This document shows, one piece after another, positions 8,486-16,393 of a stretch of DNA of 64,000 nt. Source of the DNA: Roseiarcus sp963765375 (GTDB lineage: Bacteria; Pseudomonadota; Alphaproteobacteria; Rhizobiales; Beijerinckiaceae); NCBI GenBank assembly GCA_963765375.1, contig CAVXVZ010000005.1, positions 1 to 64,000 of the forward strand, read 5' to 3'. Under the pieces are notes generated by a model. The model had not been told where the DNA came from, ran no database searches, and saw nothing but the letters and a program-made list of their open reading frames with translations. The position numbers were made by a program, and so were the translations under genes. Each line of letters begins with the position of its first letter. Position 1 is the stretch's first letter.

Positions 8486-8709
8486 GGTTCAGGCCAAGTG
8501 AACGCCGCCTCGATGAAGTCGAGCGCTTCCTGTTCTTCGGCGCGTCCGCGCAAGAGGTTCGCCTGGCGCCCCGCCTCCTTGGCGAACTCTGGCCTTTTGG
8601 GATCGGGCACCCAGATCCGCAGGAGCCTCATGCCCTTGCTTTCCTGGCTGCGACGGTAGCGCTGAAACTTGGTCAGTCCATCCGGCTGTGCTCGCTTTAT
8701 GCGTGGCAT
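8482..8709 (-). CDS. MazE-like antitoxin (DUF3018), copy 1
   Basis: A 75-aa basic/acidic protein with the family pattern YRRSQESKGMRLLRIWVPDP, then EFAKEAGRQA and a C-terminal EALDFIEAAFTWPEP. It belongs to the antitoxin MazE-like family PF11455. The N-terminal half probably binds DNA and the C-terminal half the toxin. AGGAG lies 7 nt upstream of the ATG. The promoter region carries a 14-bp direct repeat that may be its operator. It is transcribed with the toxin gene. Confidence 0.88.
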   Translation of the reverse strand: MPRIKRAQPDGLTKFQRYRRSQESKGMRLLRIWVPDPKRPEFAKEAGRQANLLRGRAEEQEALDFIEAAFTWPEP

Positions 8710-8723
8710 GACAGCTCCTGTTG

Positions 8724-8760
8724 GTTGCGCACTACTAGCATCATCAGTTGCGCGCTACCA
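8724..8760 (-). promoter_or_regulatory. Direct repeat upstream of mazE-like gene (candidate operator)
   Basis: Two copies of GTTGCGCxCTACyA (8724-8737 and 8747-8760) lie with a 23-bp period, about two helical turns, 15 bp upstream of the antitoxin start. The placement suits autoregulation by the antitoxin or the toxin-antitoxin complex. No clear -10/-35 pair could be chosen. Confidence 0.45.
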
Positions 8761-8849
8761 GGGAGAACTGAAGCAAATCGCAAAGCAAAAAAGCGCGCCG
8801 CAAACTTGGCAATCGCGGGAAACGCGGCTGGAATCGCGGGCGCTCCGTT

Positions 8850-9881
8850 CTAACTCGCCCCCCAATCCAGCACGATCTTGCCGCTCTCGCCGCGGCGCAT
8901 GATCTCGAAGCCCTTAAGGAACTCGCTCGCCGGCAGGCGGTGGGTGATCACCTTGCGCACGTCGAGGCCGCTTTCCAGCATCGCGATCATCTTGTGCCAG
9001 GTCTCGAACATCTCCCGCCCGTAGATGCCCTTGATGGTGAGCTGCTTGAAGATGACCTTGTTCCAGTCGACCAGCGCGGGCTTCGCCGGCAGGCCGAGCA
9101 GGGCGACCCGGCCGCCGACGATGATGGCCTCGAACAATTGATCGAACGCCGCCGGCGCGCCGCTCATCTCGAGCGCGACGTCGAAGCCTTCGGTCATCTT
9201 GAGCCGGCCCATCGTCGCCTTGAGGTCGGACTTCGAGACATCGACCGCGACGACGTCGGCGACCTCCTCGGCGAGCTTGAGCCTGCGCGGATTGATGTCG
9301 GTGATCACGACATGCCGGGCGCCAACGTGGCGCGCGACCGCCCCGGCCATGATGCCGATCGGGCCTGCCCCGGTGATCAGCACGTCCTCGCCCACAAGGT
9401 CGAAGGCGAGCGCGGTGTGGACCGCGTTGCCGAGCGGATCGAGGATCGCGCCGAGCTCATCGTCGACGTCGTCGGGCAGGGGCACGATGTTGAACGCCGG
9501 CACCCGCACATATTCGGCGAAGGCGCCGGGGATGTTGACGCCGATGCCGCGCGTCTCGGGATCGAGATGATAGCGTCCGCCGCGCGCCGCCCTGCTCCTC
9601 ATCCCGATCACATGGCCCTCGCCCGAGACGCGCTGGCCGACCTTGAGGCGGCGCACATTGGCCCCGAGCGCGGCGATCTCGCCCGAATATTCATGGCCCA
9701 CGATCATCGGCGTCGGGATCGTCTTCCGCGCCCACTCGTCCCAGTTGAAGATGTGGACGTCGGTGCCGCAGATGCCGGTCTTGTGGACCTTGACCAGCAC
9801 ATCGTCGGGGCCGATCTCGGGGACCGGCTGCTGTTCGAGCCACAGGCCCGGCTCCGGCTTTTCCTTGACGAGGGCTTTCAT
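8850..9881 (-). CDS. tdh: L-threonine 3-dehydrogenase
   Basis: Zinc-containing medium-chain dehydrogenase that oxidises L-threonine to 2-amino-3-oxobutyrate with NAD+. From the ATG at 9881 it has 343 aa, the family length; the first 15 codons of the longer frame lack similarity. Seen are the catalytic-zinc motif GICGTDVHIFNWDEWA, GHEYSGEI, the product-type segment RGIGVNIPGAFAEY, and the Rossmann loop GAGPIGIMAGAVA. The four cysteines that normally bind structural zinc between GEGH and RGIG are all absent (the segment reads GEGHVIGMRSRAARGG and continues with YHLD). No kbl gene is adjacent. Function is likely retained because the catalytic site is complete. Confidence 0.88.
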   Translation of the reverse strand: MKALVKEKPEPGLWLEQQPVPEIGPDDVLVKVHKTGICGTDVHIFNWDEWARKTIPTPMIVGHEYSGEIAALGANVRRLKVGQRVSGEGHVIGMRSRAARGGRYHLDPETRGIGVNIPGAFAEYVRVPAFNIVPLPDDVDDELGAILDPLGNAVHTALAFDLVGEDVLITGAGPIGIMAGAVARHVGARHVVITDINPRRLKLAEEVADVVAVDVSKSDLKATMGRLKMTEGFDVALEMSGAPAAFDQLFEAIIVGGRVALLGLPAKPALVDWNKVIFKQLTIKGIYGREMFETWHKMIAMLESGLDVRKVITHRLPASEFLKGFEIMRRGESGKIVLDWGAS

Positions 9882-10156
9882 TCGCGTTGGCTCCAGTGTC
9901 GACAGTCGTTCACGGAGAAGTCGCAAGACTATACGAAGCTATCGCCATTCCAACCCGGCCCCTGGCCCGGTTCCAGCGCGCCAACATGCCTTACCGCGCC
10001 GGAGCGAGAGTGGCGACGGGATCGGCGGCAAGGTGTAGAGTCGATCCGTGCTCCGAAGCCCAAGCGGAAGCCGCCGTCCCGATATCGACGCACGGCTGGC
10101 AGGCTTCTCGATAAGGCGCGCCCCTCGGCTGCCGGAGCGACGAATGGAGGTCGCGC
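9882..10156. other. Divergent intergenic region tdh / pirin
   Basis: About 275 bp between the divergent starts of tdh and the pirin gene. It must hold both promoters, but no convincing box, operator or small gene was picked out. Confidence 0.4.
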
Positions 10157-11020
10157 ATGACCGTGCTTCGCAGCATCGATCGCCTGTTCACGCCTTCCCC
10201 GGTCGGACCGGGGTTCGCCGGGCCGCGCCATAAAGCGAGGCTCGTGATTCCTCCGGGCGATTTCGCTGCGACGAATCCGTTCTTCCTGATGGCCGATGAC
10301 CGGACGGAGGTTGGCGGAGACTTCGGCGAGGCGCATCCTCACGCCGGCCTCGAGACGGTCACCTTCATGCTGAGCGGCAGCTTCGAGGACCTGGAAGGCA
10401 GGCTCGATCCGGGCGACGTCGAGTGGATGACGTCCGGGCGGGGCATCGTCCACGGCCAGGACACCGTCACCTCGAACGGCATGCGGCTCTTCCAGCTCTG
10501 GATCGTCCTGCCCGAGGATCAGCGCCGATCCGCGCCGCGCGTGCAGCGCTTGCGCGGGCGCGCCGCGCCCGTGCGAAAGGAGCCCGGGGCGGAAGCCAGA
10601 GTCTACAGCGGCAAATCGGGGGACGTCGTCGCCCGGACGGCGAACGCCGCGCCGGTGACGCTGATCGACCTTGGGCTTCAGCCGAACGCGGGCTTCGAAC
10701 AGGACCTCCCCGCTTCGTACAATGGGTTCATCATCGTCATCGAGGGCGCAGTCGTCGCAGGCGACCCCGGGACGATGGTCGCGAAGGATCAGGTCGGCTG
10801 GCTCGACCGGCCGGCGGGCGCGGGCGCGAGCCTTCTTCGCTTGCGCGCAGGCGAGGGGCCCGCGCGCGTCCTGATCTACGCCGGCGAGCCGCAGGAGATG
10901 AGGCTCGCGGCCAGAGGCCCTTTCATCGCCGGGTCGGACGCGGAGCTGGCGGATCTGTTCGCGGCCTACCGCCGCGGCGAGTTCCCCTATGCGAGCAGCC
11001 TCAGGCAGGAGGTCGGTTGA
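10157..11020 (+). CDS. Pirin family protein
   Basis: A 287-aa bicupin protein of the pirin family, cytoplasmic. The metal-binding cupin 1 is visible as EAHPHAGLETVTFMLSG followed by GDVEWMTSGRGIVHGQ, giving the conserved His-x-His and later His/Glu ligands. The second cupin (about 170-250) ends with ARVLIYAGEPQ and the C-terminal FxYxAS-like segment EFPYASSLRQEVG. Pirins can act as quercetin 2,3-dioxygenases or as redox-sensing cofactors; which applies is not known. It is a single gene, convergent to holC, and followed by repeat element A. Confidence 0.92.
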   Translation: MTVLRSIDRLFTPSPVGPGFAGPRHKARLVIPPGDFAATNPFFLMADDRTEVGGDFGEAHPHAGLETVTFMLSGSFEDLEGRLDPGDVEWMTSGRGIVHGQDTVTSNGMRLFQLWIVLPEDQRRSAPRVQRLRGRAAPVRKEPGAEARVYSGKSGDVVARTANAAPVTLIDLGLQPNAGFEQDLPASYNGFIIVIEGAVVAGDPGTMVAKDQVGWLDRPAGAGASLLRLRAGEGPARVLIYAGEPQEMRLAARGPFIAGSDAELADLFAAYRRGEFPYASSLRQEVG

Positions 11021-11072
11021 GCGCTCCTCGGCCCACAGTCTCCGTCCGATGGAGAAAACGAGCGACAATCAT

Positions 11073-11350
11073 TTGCGATAATCAGAAATCCATGCTATGG
11101 TGCGTGTCTCGTCGGAATCTGGCGATCGCCCGCGCCCGCAAGGAGGCCCCGGGGTTCCTGGTGCACTTGCTGGGATGGTCGAGCAGAGGCAAGGAGGATT
11201 GGGAGATTCGCAAAATCTGAACTTAAGTCATTGAAATATGTTTGAAACCGCATTCGGGATTCCTTCCGCCAGATTTTGCTTTTCTTCCGCTCCGGCTTTG
11301 ATTCCCTTCCGCTTTTTCCTTTGATTTCCTTCCATCCGCTTTGTTTTCCT
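11073..11350 (+). repeat. Dispersed promoter-plus-tandem-repeat element, copy A
   Basis: This lies between the convergent pirin and holC genes. A promoter-like box TTGCGA (11073-11078), a 17-nt spacer and TATGGT (11096-11101) opens the element. The last part (11259-11350) is a pyrimidine-rich tandem array of about five degenerate 21-23 bp units with the core CTTTGRTTTTCCTTCC. Copies B (20891-21139, minus) and C (62542-62830) share the box. Copy B also shares the unit order, ending with CCATCxGCTTTGTTTTCC. It may be a small RNA gene, a transcription-termination/topology element or a non-autonomous repeat. Confidence 0.6.
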
Positions 11351-11410
11351 GCGCCGGGAATTGGCCGCGCCCGGCCGCGGGGCGAGATTGCGCCGCGGCG
11401 GAATGGTCAA

Positions 11411-11863
11411 CTACCGCGCCCGTTCCCAGCCGCCCTCGTCGCTCTCGCGCCAATAGCTGATCGCGCGGCCTTCGTCCTTGAGCCGCCGCCATTCGGCCCG
11501 CGCGAGCGCGAGCGACGCCTCGTCGCGGCCGTCGAACAGGAGCAGAGCGAGATCGAACCCCGCGTCGCCCTCAGCGGCCTCGGCGCCGGAGAGCCTGACC
11601 AGCATCGTCGCGGCGTTGGGATTGTCGGCCTCGCTGGTCAGGAAGATGGGCTGCGTCGCCGGATCTCCGTCTCCCGCCCCGCCATGCGGCAGGAAGCTTG
11701 CGTCGTCATAGGTCCACAATCGCTCGTTGAGCGCCGCGGCCATCTCCTCGGACGAGGCCCGCACGACGACCCGCCGGCCCTCGTCCAGGGCCCGCTCGAG
11801 AATGCGTGGGAGCGCCTCGTCGACGCGGCGACGCTCGAGATGATGGAAGCGGACCTCGCTCAC
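11411..11863 (-). CDS. holC: DNA polymerase III subunit chi
   Basis: A 150-aa chi subunit that bridges the clamp-loader psi subunit and SSB during replication. The start MSEVRFHHLER (GTG at 11863) and the core EALPRILERALDEGRRVVV, LWTYDDASFLPHG and PIFLTSEADNPNAA are typical. The C-terminal ISYWRESDEGGWER is also typical. The GTG overlaps the upstream stop codon by 4 bp (GTGA). Its position next to pepA and opposite the lptFG operon is the usual alphaproteobacterial order. The open frame upstream of 11863 only shadows the preceding gene. Confidence 0.92.
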   Translation of the reverse strand: MSEVRFHHLERRRVDEALPRILERALDEGRRVVVRASSEEMAAALNERLWTYDDASFLPHGGAGDGDPATQPIFLTSEADNPNAATMLVRLSGAEAAEGDAGFDLALLLFDGRDEASLALARAEWRRLKDEGRAISYWRESDEGGWERAR

Positions 11864-12393
11864 TCGCCCGCCGGGCCGACGATGACGAAGGTGCGATCCG
11901 AGCCGGTCGCCATCAGCCCGAGGCTGACGCCTCCCGGTTCGTGCTCCTCGGTCTTGCCTGCGACGTAGACGTCGCCGCGCTCGCGCGAGGCGGCGAGATA
12001 TTCGCGCGCGTCCTGGGTCATGGCGCGCAGGACGTTGCGGCTCTTGCCCGCGTCCCAGCCCAGCGCCGCCTTGAGCGCCGCGGTCTGAAAGCGCTCGAAA
12101 TTCGTGTTCGTTCGGGCGTTCGCCGGCTCGCTGATGCGCGCCTCGAAGCGGAGGAGTTCGTCGCCGCGGCAGCTCAGGGTCGCGTCGACGTCGACCTTTG
12201 TCGTCACGTCGAACACGTTCGAGTCGGAGCGGGTCCGCGAGACGACGATCGCGCGTCCGAACTCGACCTGCATGTCGCTCGCCTCGGTGCGCAGGGCGGC
12301 GGAAAACGCGTCGCATCCGGTGATCGCCCACGCACGCTCGCCGGTCCCGCTCCAGGCGGCGGCAAGCGCGAAGATCGTGGATCGAAACCGCAT
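11860..12393 (-). CDS. Hypothetical exported protein
   Basis: A 177-aa protein with an N-terminal signal peptide-like segment (MRFRSTIFALAAA... to about residue 23, ending AWA). The mature part is mixed alpha/beta with two cysteines (TGCDAF and LSCRGDE) that could form a periplasmic disulfide. I do not recognise a family. It is coupled to holC by a 4-bp overlap and lies 47 bp after pepA, so all three are probably one transcript. A periplasmic role is inferred from the signal peptide only. Confidence 0.7.
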   Translation of the reverse strand: MRFRSTIFALAAAWSGTGERAWAITGCDAFSAALRTEASDMQVEFGRAIVVSRTRSDSNVFDVTTKVDVDATLSCRGDELLRFEARISEPANARTNTNFERFQTAALKAALGWDAGKSRNVLRAMTQDAREYLAASRERGDVYVAGKTEEHEPGGVSLGLMATGSDRTFVIVGPAGE

Positions 12394-12440
12394 CTTGGCG
12401 CCCTCCGCGCCGATTCTCGGATCAAATGGTCAACGAGAGC

Positions 12441-13940
12441 CTAATCTTCGTAGGAGTCGGCCATCAGACGATTGAGAAGCCGCACTCCCCACCCTGAGCC
12501 CCAGGACTGGTTGATGTCCGAAGGCGGCGAAGCCATCGCCGTGCCGGCGACGTCAATATGCGCCCATGGCGTCTCCTTGACGAATCGCTGCAGGAATTGC
12601 GCGGCGGTGATCGAGCCGCCGCTGCGGCCGCCGGTGTTCTTCATGTCGGCGAATTTCGAATCGATGAGCTTGTCGTAAGCCGCGCCGAGCGGCAAACGCC
12701 AAACCTTTTCGCCCGACGCCTCGCCGGCCGCGACGAGGCGCTGGGCCAGCTCGTCGTTATTGGCGAAAAGCCCGGCCATTTCATGCCCGAGCGCGACCAT
12801 GATGGCGCCGGTCAGCGTGGCGAGGTCGATGATCGCCCGCGGGGAATATGTCTCTTGCGCGTACCAGAGCGCGTCGGCCAGCACCAGCCGCCCCTCGGCG
12901 TCTGTATTGACGATCTCGATCGTCTGCCCGGACATCGAGGTGATGATGTCGCCGGGGCGGATCGCGTCGCCGTCGGGCATGTTCTCGACCAGGCCGACGA
13001 CGCCGACCACATTGACTTTCGCCCTGCGCGCGGCGAGGGCGTGCAGGAGTCCGACGACGCAAGCCGCGCCGCCCATGTCGCCTTTCATGTCCTCCATGCC
13101 GGCGGAGGGCTTGATGGAGATGCCGCCGGAATCGAAACAGACCCCCTTGCCCACGACAGCGATCGGTTTGGTCCGTTTCGATCGCGCCCCGCTCCACCGC
13201 ATGGCGACGAGACGGCTCTCGCGCGCCGACCCCCGGCCTACCGCCAGGAGAGCGTTCATCCCCAGCTTGCCCATCGCCTTCTCGTCGAGCGTTTCCACCT
13301 CGACGCCCAACTTTTCTAATGACTTGACCCGATCGGCGAACTCGACCGGAAAGAGCACGTTCGGCGGCTCGTTGACCAGATTGCGCGCCATTTCCACGCC
13401 TTCGGCGACGGCGAAGCGGTCCTGGGCGGCGGCGCGCGCGGCGACCGCGTGGCTCGAACCGATCACAAAGTCGGGCGTTTCGGCGCTATCGTCGTCCGCG
13501 TCCTTTTTGCGCGTCTTGTATTTGTCAAACCGGTAGCCGCGCAGCCGAAGGCCAAGAGCGAAATCGGCGGCCGCCGAGCCGTCCCAAGTTCCGGCCGGGG
13601 CCTCAAACGCAACTTCGACCCGCTTCGCGCCGGTCAGCTTGCCGAAAGTGAAGCCGCCGAGCGTGATAAAGTCGACCGGCGCGTTGTCCTTGCCCGGGGC
13701 GACGCCGACAACGACGAGTCGCGAAGCGTCGAGACCCGCAGGCGCAAGGATGTCGAGCGCGGTGCGCTGGGCGCCGCGAAAGTTGGACGCTCTGGCCGCG
13801 GCGCGGATCAACGGTTCGAGATCGCCGAACTGGGCCGTCACCATCGGGGCGGCTTTCATGTCGGCCCCGACGAACACGACGAGCGCGCTGCCTTTGGGCG
13901 CGGACAGAGACCCGAAGGCGACCTTGACGACACCGCTCAT
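12441..13940 (-). CDS. pepA: Leucyl aminopeptidase PepA
   Basis: A 499-aa M17 aminopeptidase, the full family length. The N-terminal macro-like domain (about 1-170) is followed by the catalytic domain. Seen are VGKGVCFDSGGISIKP, MEDMKGDMGGAACV, the signature VNTDAEGRLVLADAL and the C-terminal SGGSITAAQFLQRF. The Lys, Asp and Glu ligands of the two-metal site are all present. It is cytosolic and hexameric in its family; in E. coli it also acts as a DNA-binding protein. It is divergent from lptF (about 264 bp), a conserved arrangement. Confidence 0.95.
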   Translation of the reverse strand: MSGVVKVAFGSLSAPKGSALVVFVGADMKAAPMVTAQFGDLEPLIRAAARASNFRGAQRTALDILAPAGLDASRLVVVGVAPGKDNAPVDFITLGGFTFGKLTGAKRVEVAFEAPAGTWDGSAAADFALGLRLRGYRFDKYKTRKKDADDDSAETPDFVIGSSHAVAARAAAQDRFAVAEGVEMARNLVNEPPNVLFPVEFADRVKSLEKLGVEVETLDEKAMGKLGMNALLAVGRGSARESRLVAMRWSGARSKRTKPIAVVGKGVCFDSGGISIKPSAGMEDMKGDMGGAACVVGLLHALAARRAKVNVVGVVGLVENMPDGDAIRPGDIITSMSGQTIEIVNTDAEGRLVLADALWYAQETYSPRAIIDLATLTGAIMVALGHEMAGLFANNDELAQRLVAAGEASGEKVWRLPLGAAYDKLIDSKFADMKNTGGRSGGSITAAQFLQRFVKETPWAHIDVAGTAMASPPSDINQSWGSGWGVRLLNRLMADSYED

Positions 13941-14204
13941 GACAAACGTGCTTCCCTGGTCCGGATTTCATGGCTTGGGCCAGCCGGCGTGGCGAGGCCG
14001 GCGGCGGCGCCGACATATCAGGGGGTTTGCGGGCCTCGTCAATAAGCTGCCGCGATTGGTTGGCACATTTCAGCCGGGTTAGGGTCTCACGCCGAGCGAG
14101 AGGAGCAAATCGCCTTGCCAGGACGGAACGCACCAGTTAGGCGCTGCCGGCGGGCGCGCCCGCGCTGACGCGCGATCGTTCCGCCACGGGACCATGCGAC
14201 CGCA

Positions 14205-15317
14205 ATGATTCGAATCGAACGCTATCTATTCAGGACGGCGGCCACGGCGTGCGTCTCGGGGCTCGTGGTCCTGACCGGCGTGGTCTGGGTCACCCAAGCG
14301 CTGCGGCAGATCGACCTGATCACCAGCAAAGGTCAGACCATTCTGATCTTCCTTATGATGACGGGACTGGCGCTCCCCTCGCTGGTGGCCATTATCGCGC
14401 CGGTGGCGCTGTTTGCCGGCATCCTTTACACCCTCAACAAGCTCAACGGCGACAGTGAACTCGTCGTCATGGCGGCTTCGGGCGTGTCGCCCCTGCGGCT
14501 ATTGCGACCGATGGCGCTGCTGTCGGGACTGGTGTTTGCGGTCGTGGCGGCGCTCTATATCCAAGTCCTGCCGTGGAGTTTTGGCGCAATCGAAACTCTA
14601 ACGACATTCGTGCACGCCGACTTCATCGCCAACTTTGCCCGTCCAGGCGCTTTTTCCCAACTTGAGAACGGGTTCGTGTTTCATTTTCGCGACCGCACGC
14701 CTGACGGGGCGCTCCATGGAGTGTTCATGCAGGATATGCGGGATCCGTCCAAAGTCACGACCTATATTGCGGAGGTGGGAAAAACGGTCGATCGCGGTGG
14801 GACGAGTTACCTCCAGTTGTCGAAAGGCGTCCTTTTGCGGCCGCAATCGGCTGGCGATTCGGCGATGGTGACGTTCGACGACTATACGATTGACCTATCG
14901 CAATTCATTCACGCCGTGGGCGCGATCAAGAGGCCGCGTGAACGTTCGACGGCGCAATTGATGGCCCCTGATGCGCACGACCGCGCCGATCCGGCGCTTC
15001 TTGGCCACATCCGTAGCGAACTGCTCGACCGCCTCGCGAGCCCGCTCTATGCTTTCGCCGGCGGTCTCATCGCTTTCGCGGCGCTCGGAGAGGCGCGCAC
15101 GACGCGGCAGGGGCGCGGGGTTGCGATTGCCGGAGCGGTTCTCTCGTTTTTTGGCCTTCGTATGCTTGGGATAGCGGCGACCACGCTCTCCGTCGGCGAC
15201 CCATCCGCCGCAATGTTCGTCTGGTCGGTCCCGCTTGCTGCATCCGTGGCGGCGCTGGCGCTGATATTGCGGCGATTGGTTGCGATTCGCCCGCCGGCCT
15301 TCAGGAGCCCGGCGTGA
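14205..15317 (+). CDS. lptF: LPS export ABC transporter permease LptF
   Basis: A 370-aa inner-membrane permease of the LptB2FG exporter, which extracts lipopolysaccharide and feeds it to the LptC/LptA bridge. Family features are MIRIERYLFRTAATA at the N-terminus, three transmembrane helices before a periplasmic beta-jellyroll domain (about 125-265) and three after. The coupling segment ELVVMAASGVSP is present. It overlaps lptG by 4 bp (GTGA). It begins the lptF-lptG-lptD-pdxA-rsmA run. Confidence 0.94.
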   Translation: MIRIERYLFRTAATACVSGLVVLTGVVWVTQALRQIDLITSKGQTILIFLMMTGLALPSLVAIIAPVALFAGILYTLNKLNGDSELVVMAASGVSPLRLLRPMALLSGLVFAVVAALYIQVLPWSFGAIETLTTFVHADFIANFARPGAFSQLENGFVFHFRDRTPDGALHGVFMQDMRDPSKVTTYIAEVGKTVDRGGTSYLQLSKGVLLRPQSAGDSAMVTFDDYTIDLSQFIHAVGAIKRPRERSTAQLMAPDAHDRADPALLGHIRSELLDRLASPLYAFAGGLIAFAALGEARTTRQGRGVAIAGAVLSFFGLRMLGIAATTLSVGDPSAAMFVWSVPLAASVAALALILRRLVAIRPPAFRSPA

Positions 15318-16393
15318 TCGGCCGAACGCTCTCGCTCTATCTCGCCGCACGCTTCGCGCGCACGGTCATTGCGGCGTTCATGGTGGTCTTCGTCCTCATC
15401 TATTCCGTGGATCTGGTCGAGTTGCTGCGTCGCTCGGGCAACTCTCAGCGCGCGAGCGGTATTCTCATGGCAGGCCTGTCGTTCCTGCGAACGCCGACGA
15501 TCGCCGAGCAGGCTTTGCCGTTCGCGGTTCTGTTCGGGTCGATGATCGCATTCCTGAACTTGTCACGGAAGATGGAGCTGGTGGTCGCGCGCGCGGCGGG
15601 CGTGTCCGTATGGCAAATATTGATTCCACCGCTCCTCGTGATCCTCGCCATCGGAATATTCTCGGTCGCCGCCTATAATCCAGGGTCAACCTGGATGAAG
15701 CAAAAGTCGGACGAGATCGAGTCGAGCGTCTTCGGCGGCCCGGCGCTCGGCTCGATCGGCATGTGGATTCGGCAGAAAAGCGTCGACGGTCAGGCCGTCA
15801 TCCGGGCCGATGCGAGGAGCGGCGACGGCGTTGAGTTCAAAGGGCTCCAGGTTTTCAACTTTGATGACAAGGGCAATTTCGTGGAGCGCTTGCAGGCGGC
15901 CTCGGGCGAGTTGCACGATGGCTATTGGACATTGCACAACGCCGTGGTGGTGACCCCGGGTTTCGAGGCGATGCCGGTCTCCACTTACCTTCTCGCCACA
16001 AATCTCGACCGAACGGAGGTCGCTCAGGCATTCGTCGCGCCCGAGACTGTGTCGTTTTGGCGCCTGCCCGGGCTTGCCAACCAGACCTCGCGCGCCGGGC
16101 TCGATCCGACGGCTTACCAGCTGAAGTATCAGGAACTCCTGGCCCGTCCCCTCACGCTGGCGTCGATGGTGTTGGTCGCCGCATGCTTTTCGTTAAGATT
16201 TTTCCGAATGGGCGGGATCGAATATATGGTTTCTGGTGGCATCATAGCGGGGTTCGTGCTTTATGTGGCGACCAAAGTGGTCAGCGATTTGGGCGGAGCG
16301 GGCTTCCTCAGCACCTCGGTTGCGGGCTGGGCGCCGGGCATCGTCGGTTGCTTGTTTGGCGTATATGTACTGTTGCAGCGAGAGGATGGTTGA
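15314..16393 (+). CDS. lptG: LPS export ABC transporter permease LptG
   Basis: A 359-aa partner permease of LptF. It starts with GTG at 15314 inside the lptF stop, with the sequence IGRTLSLYLAARFARTVI. It has three N-terminal and three C-terminal transmembrane helices with a periplasmic domain between (about 125-265), and the coupling segment KMELVVARAAGVSVW that contacts LptB. Its stop codon overlaps the lptD ATG by one base (TGATG), so translation of all three is coupled. Confidence 0.94.
   Translation: MIGRTLSLYLAARFARTVIAAFMVVFVLIYSVDLVELLRRSGNSQRASGILMAGLSFLRTPTIAEQALPFAVLFGSMIAFLNLSRKMELVVARAAGVSVWQILIPPLLVILAIGIFSVAAYNPGSTWMKQKSDEIESSVFGGPALGSIGMWIRQKSVDGQAVIRADARSGDGVEFKGLQVFNFDDKGNFVERLQAASGELHDGYWTLHNAVVVTPGFEAMPVSTYLLATNLDRTEVAQAFVAPETVSFWRLPGLANQTSRAGLDPTAYQLKYQELLARPLTLASMVLVAACFSLRFFRMGGIEYMVSGGIIAGFVLYVATKVVSDLGGAGFLSTSVAGWAPGIVGCLFGVYVLLQREDG

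Noticed and set aside
9929..11068. 379-codon minus-strand frame opposite pirin
   Set aside because: Antisense shadow; the cupin metal motifs are on the plus strand.
11259..11350. Tandem array as a CRISPR
   Set aside because: Units are contiguous, degenerate and 21-23 bp without unique spacers; no cas genes in the window.
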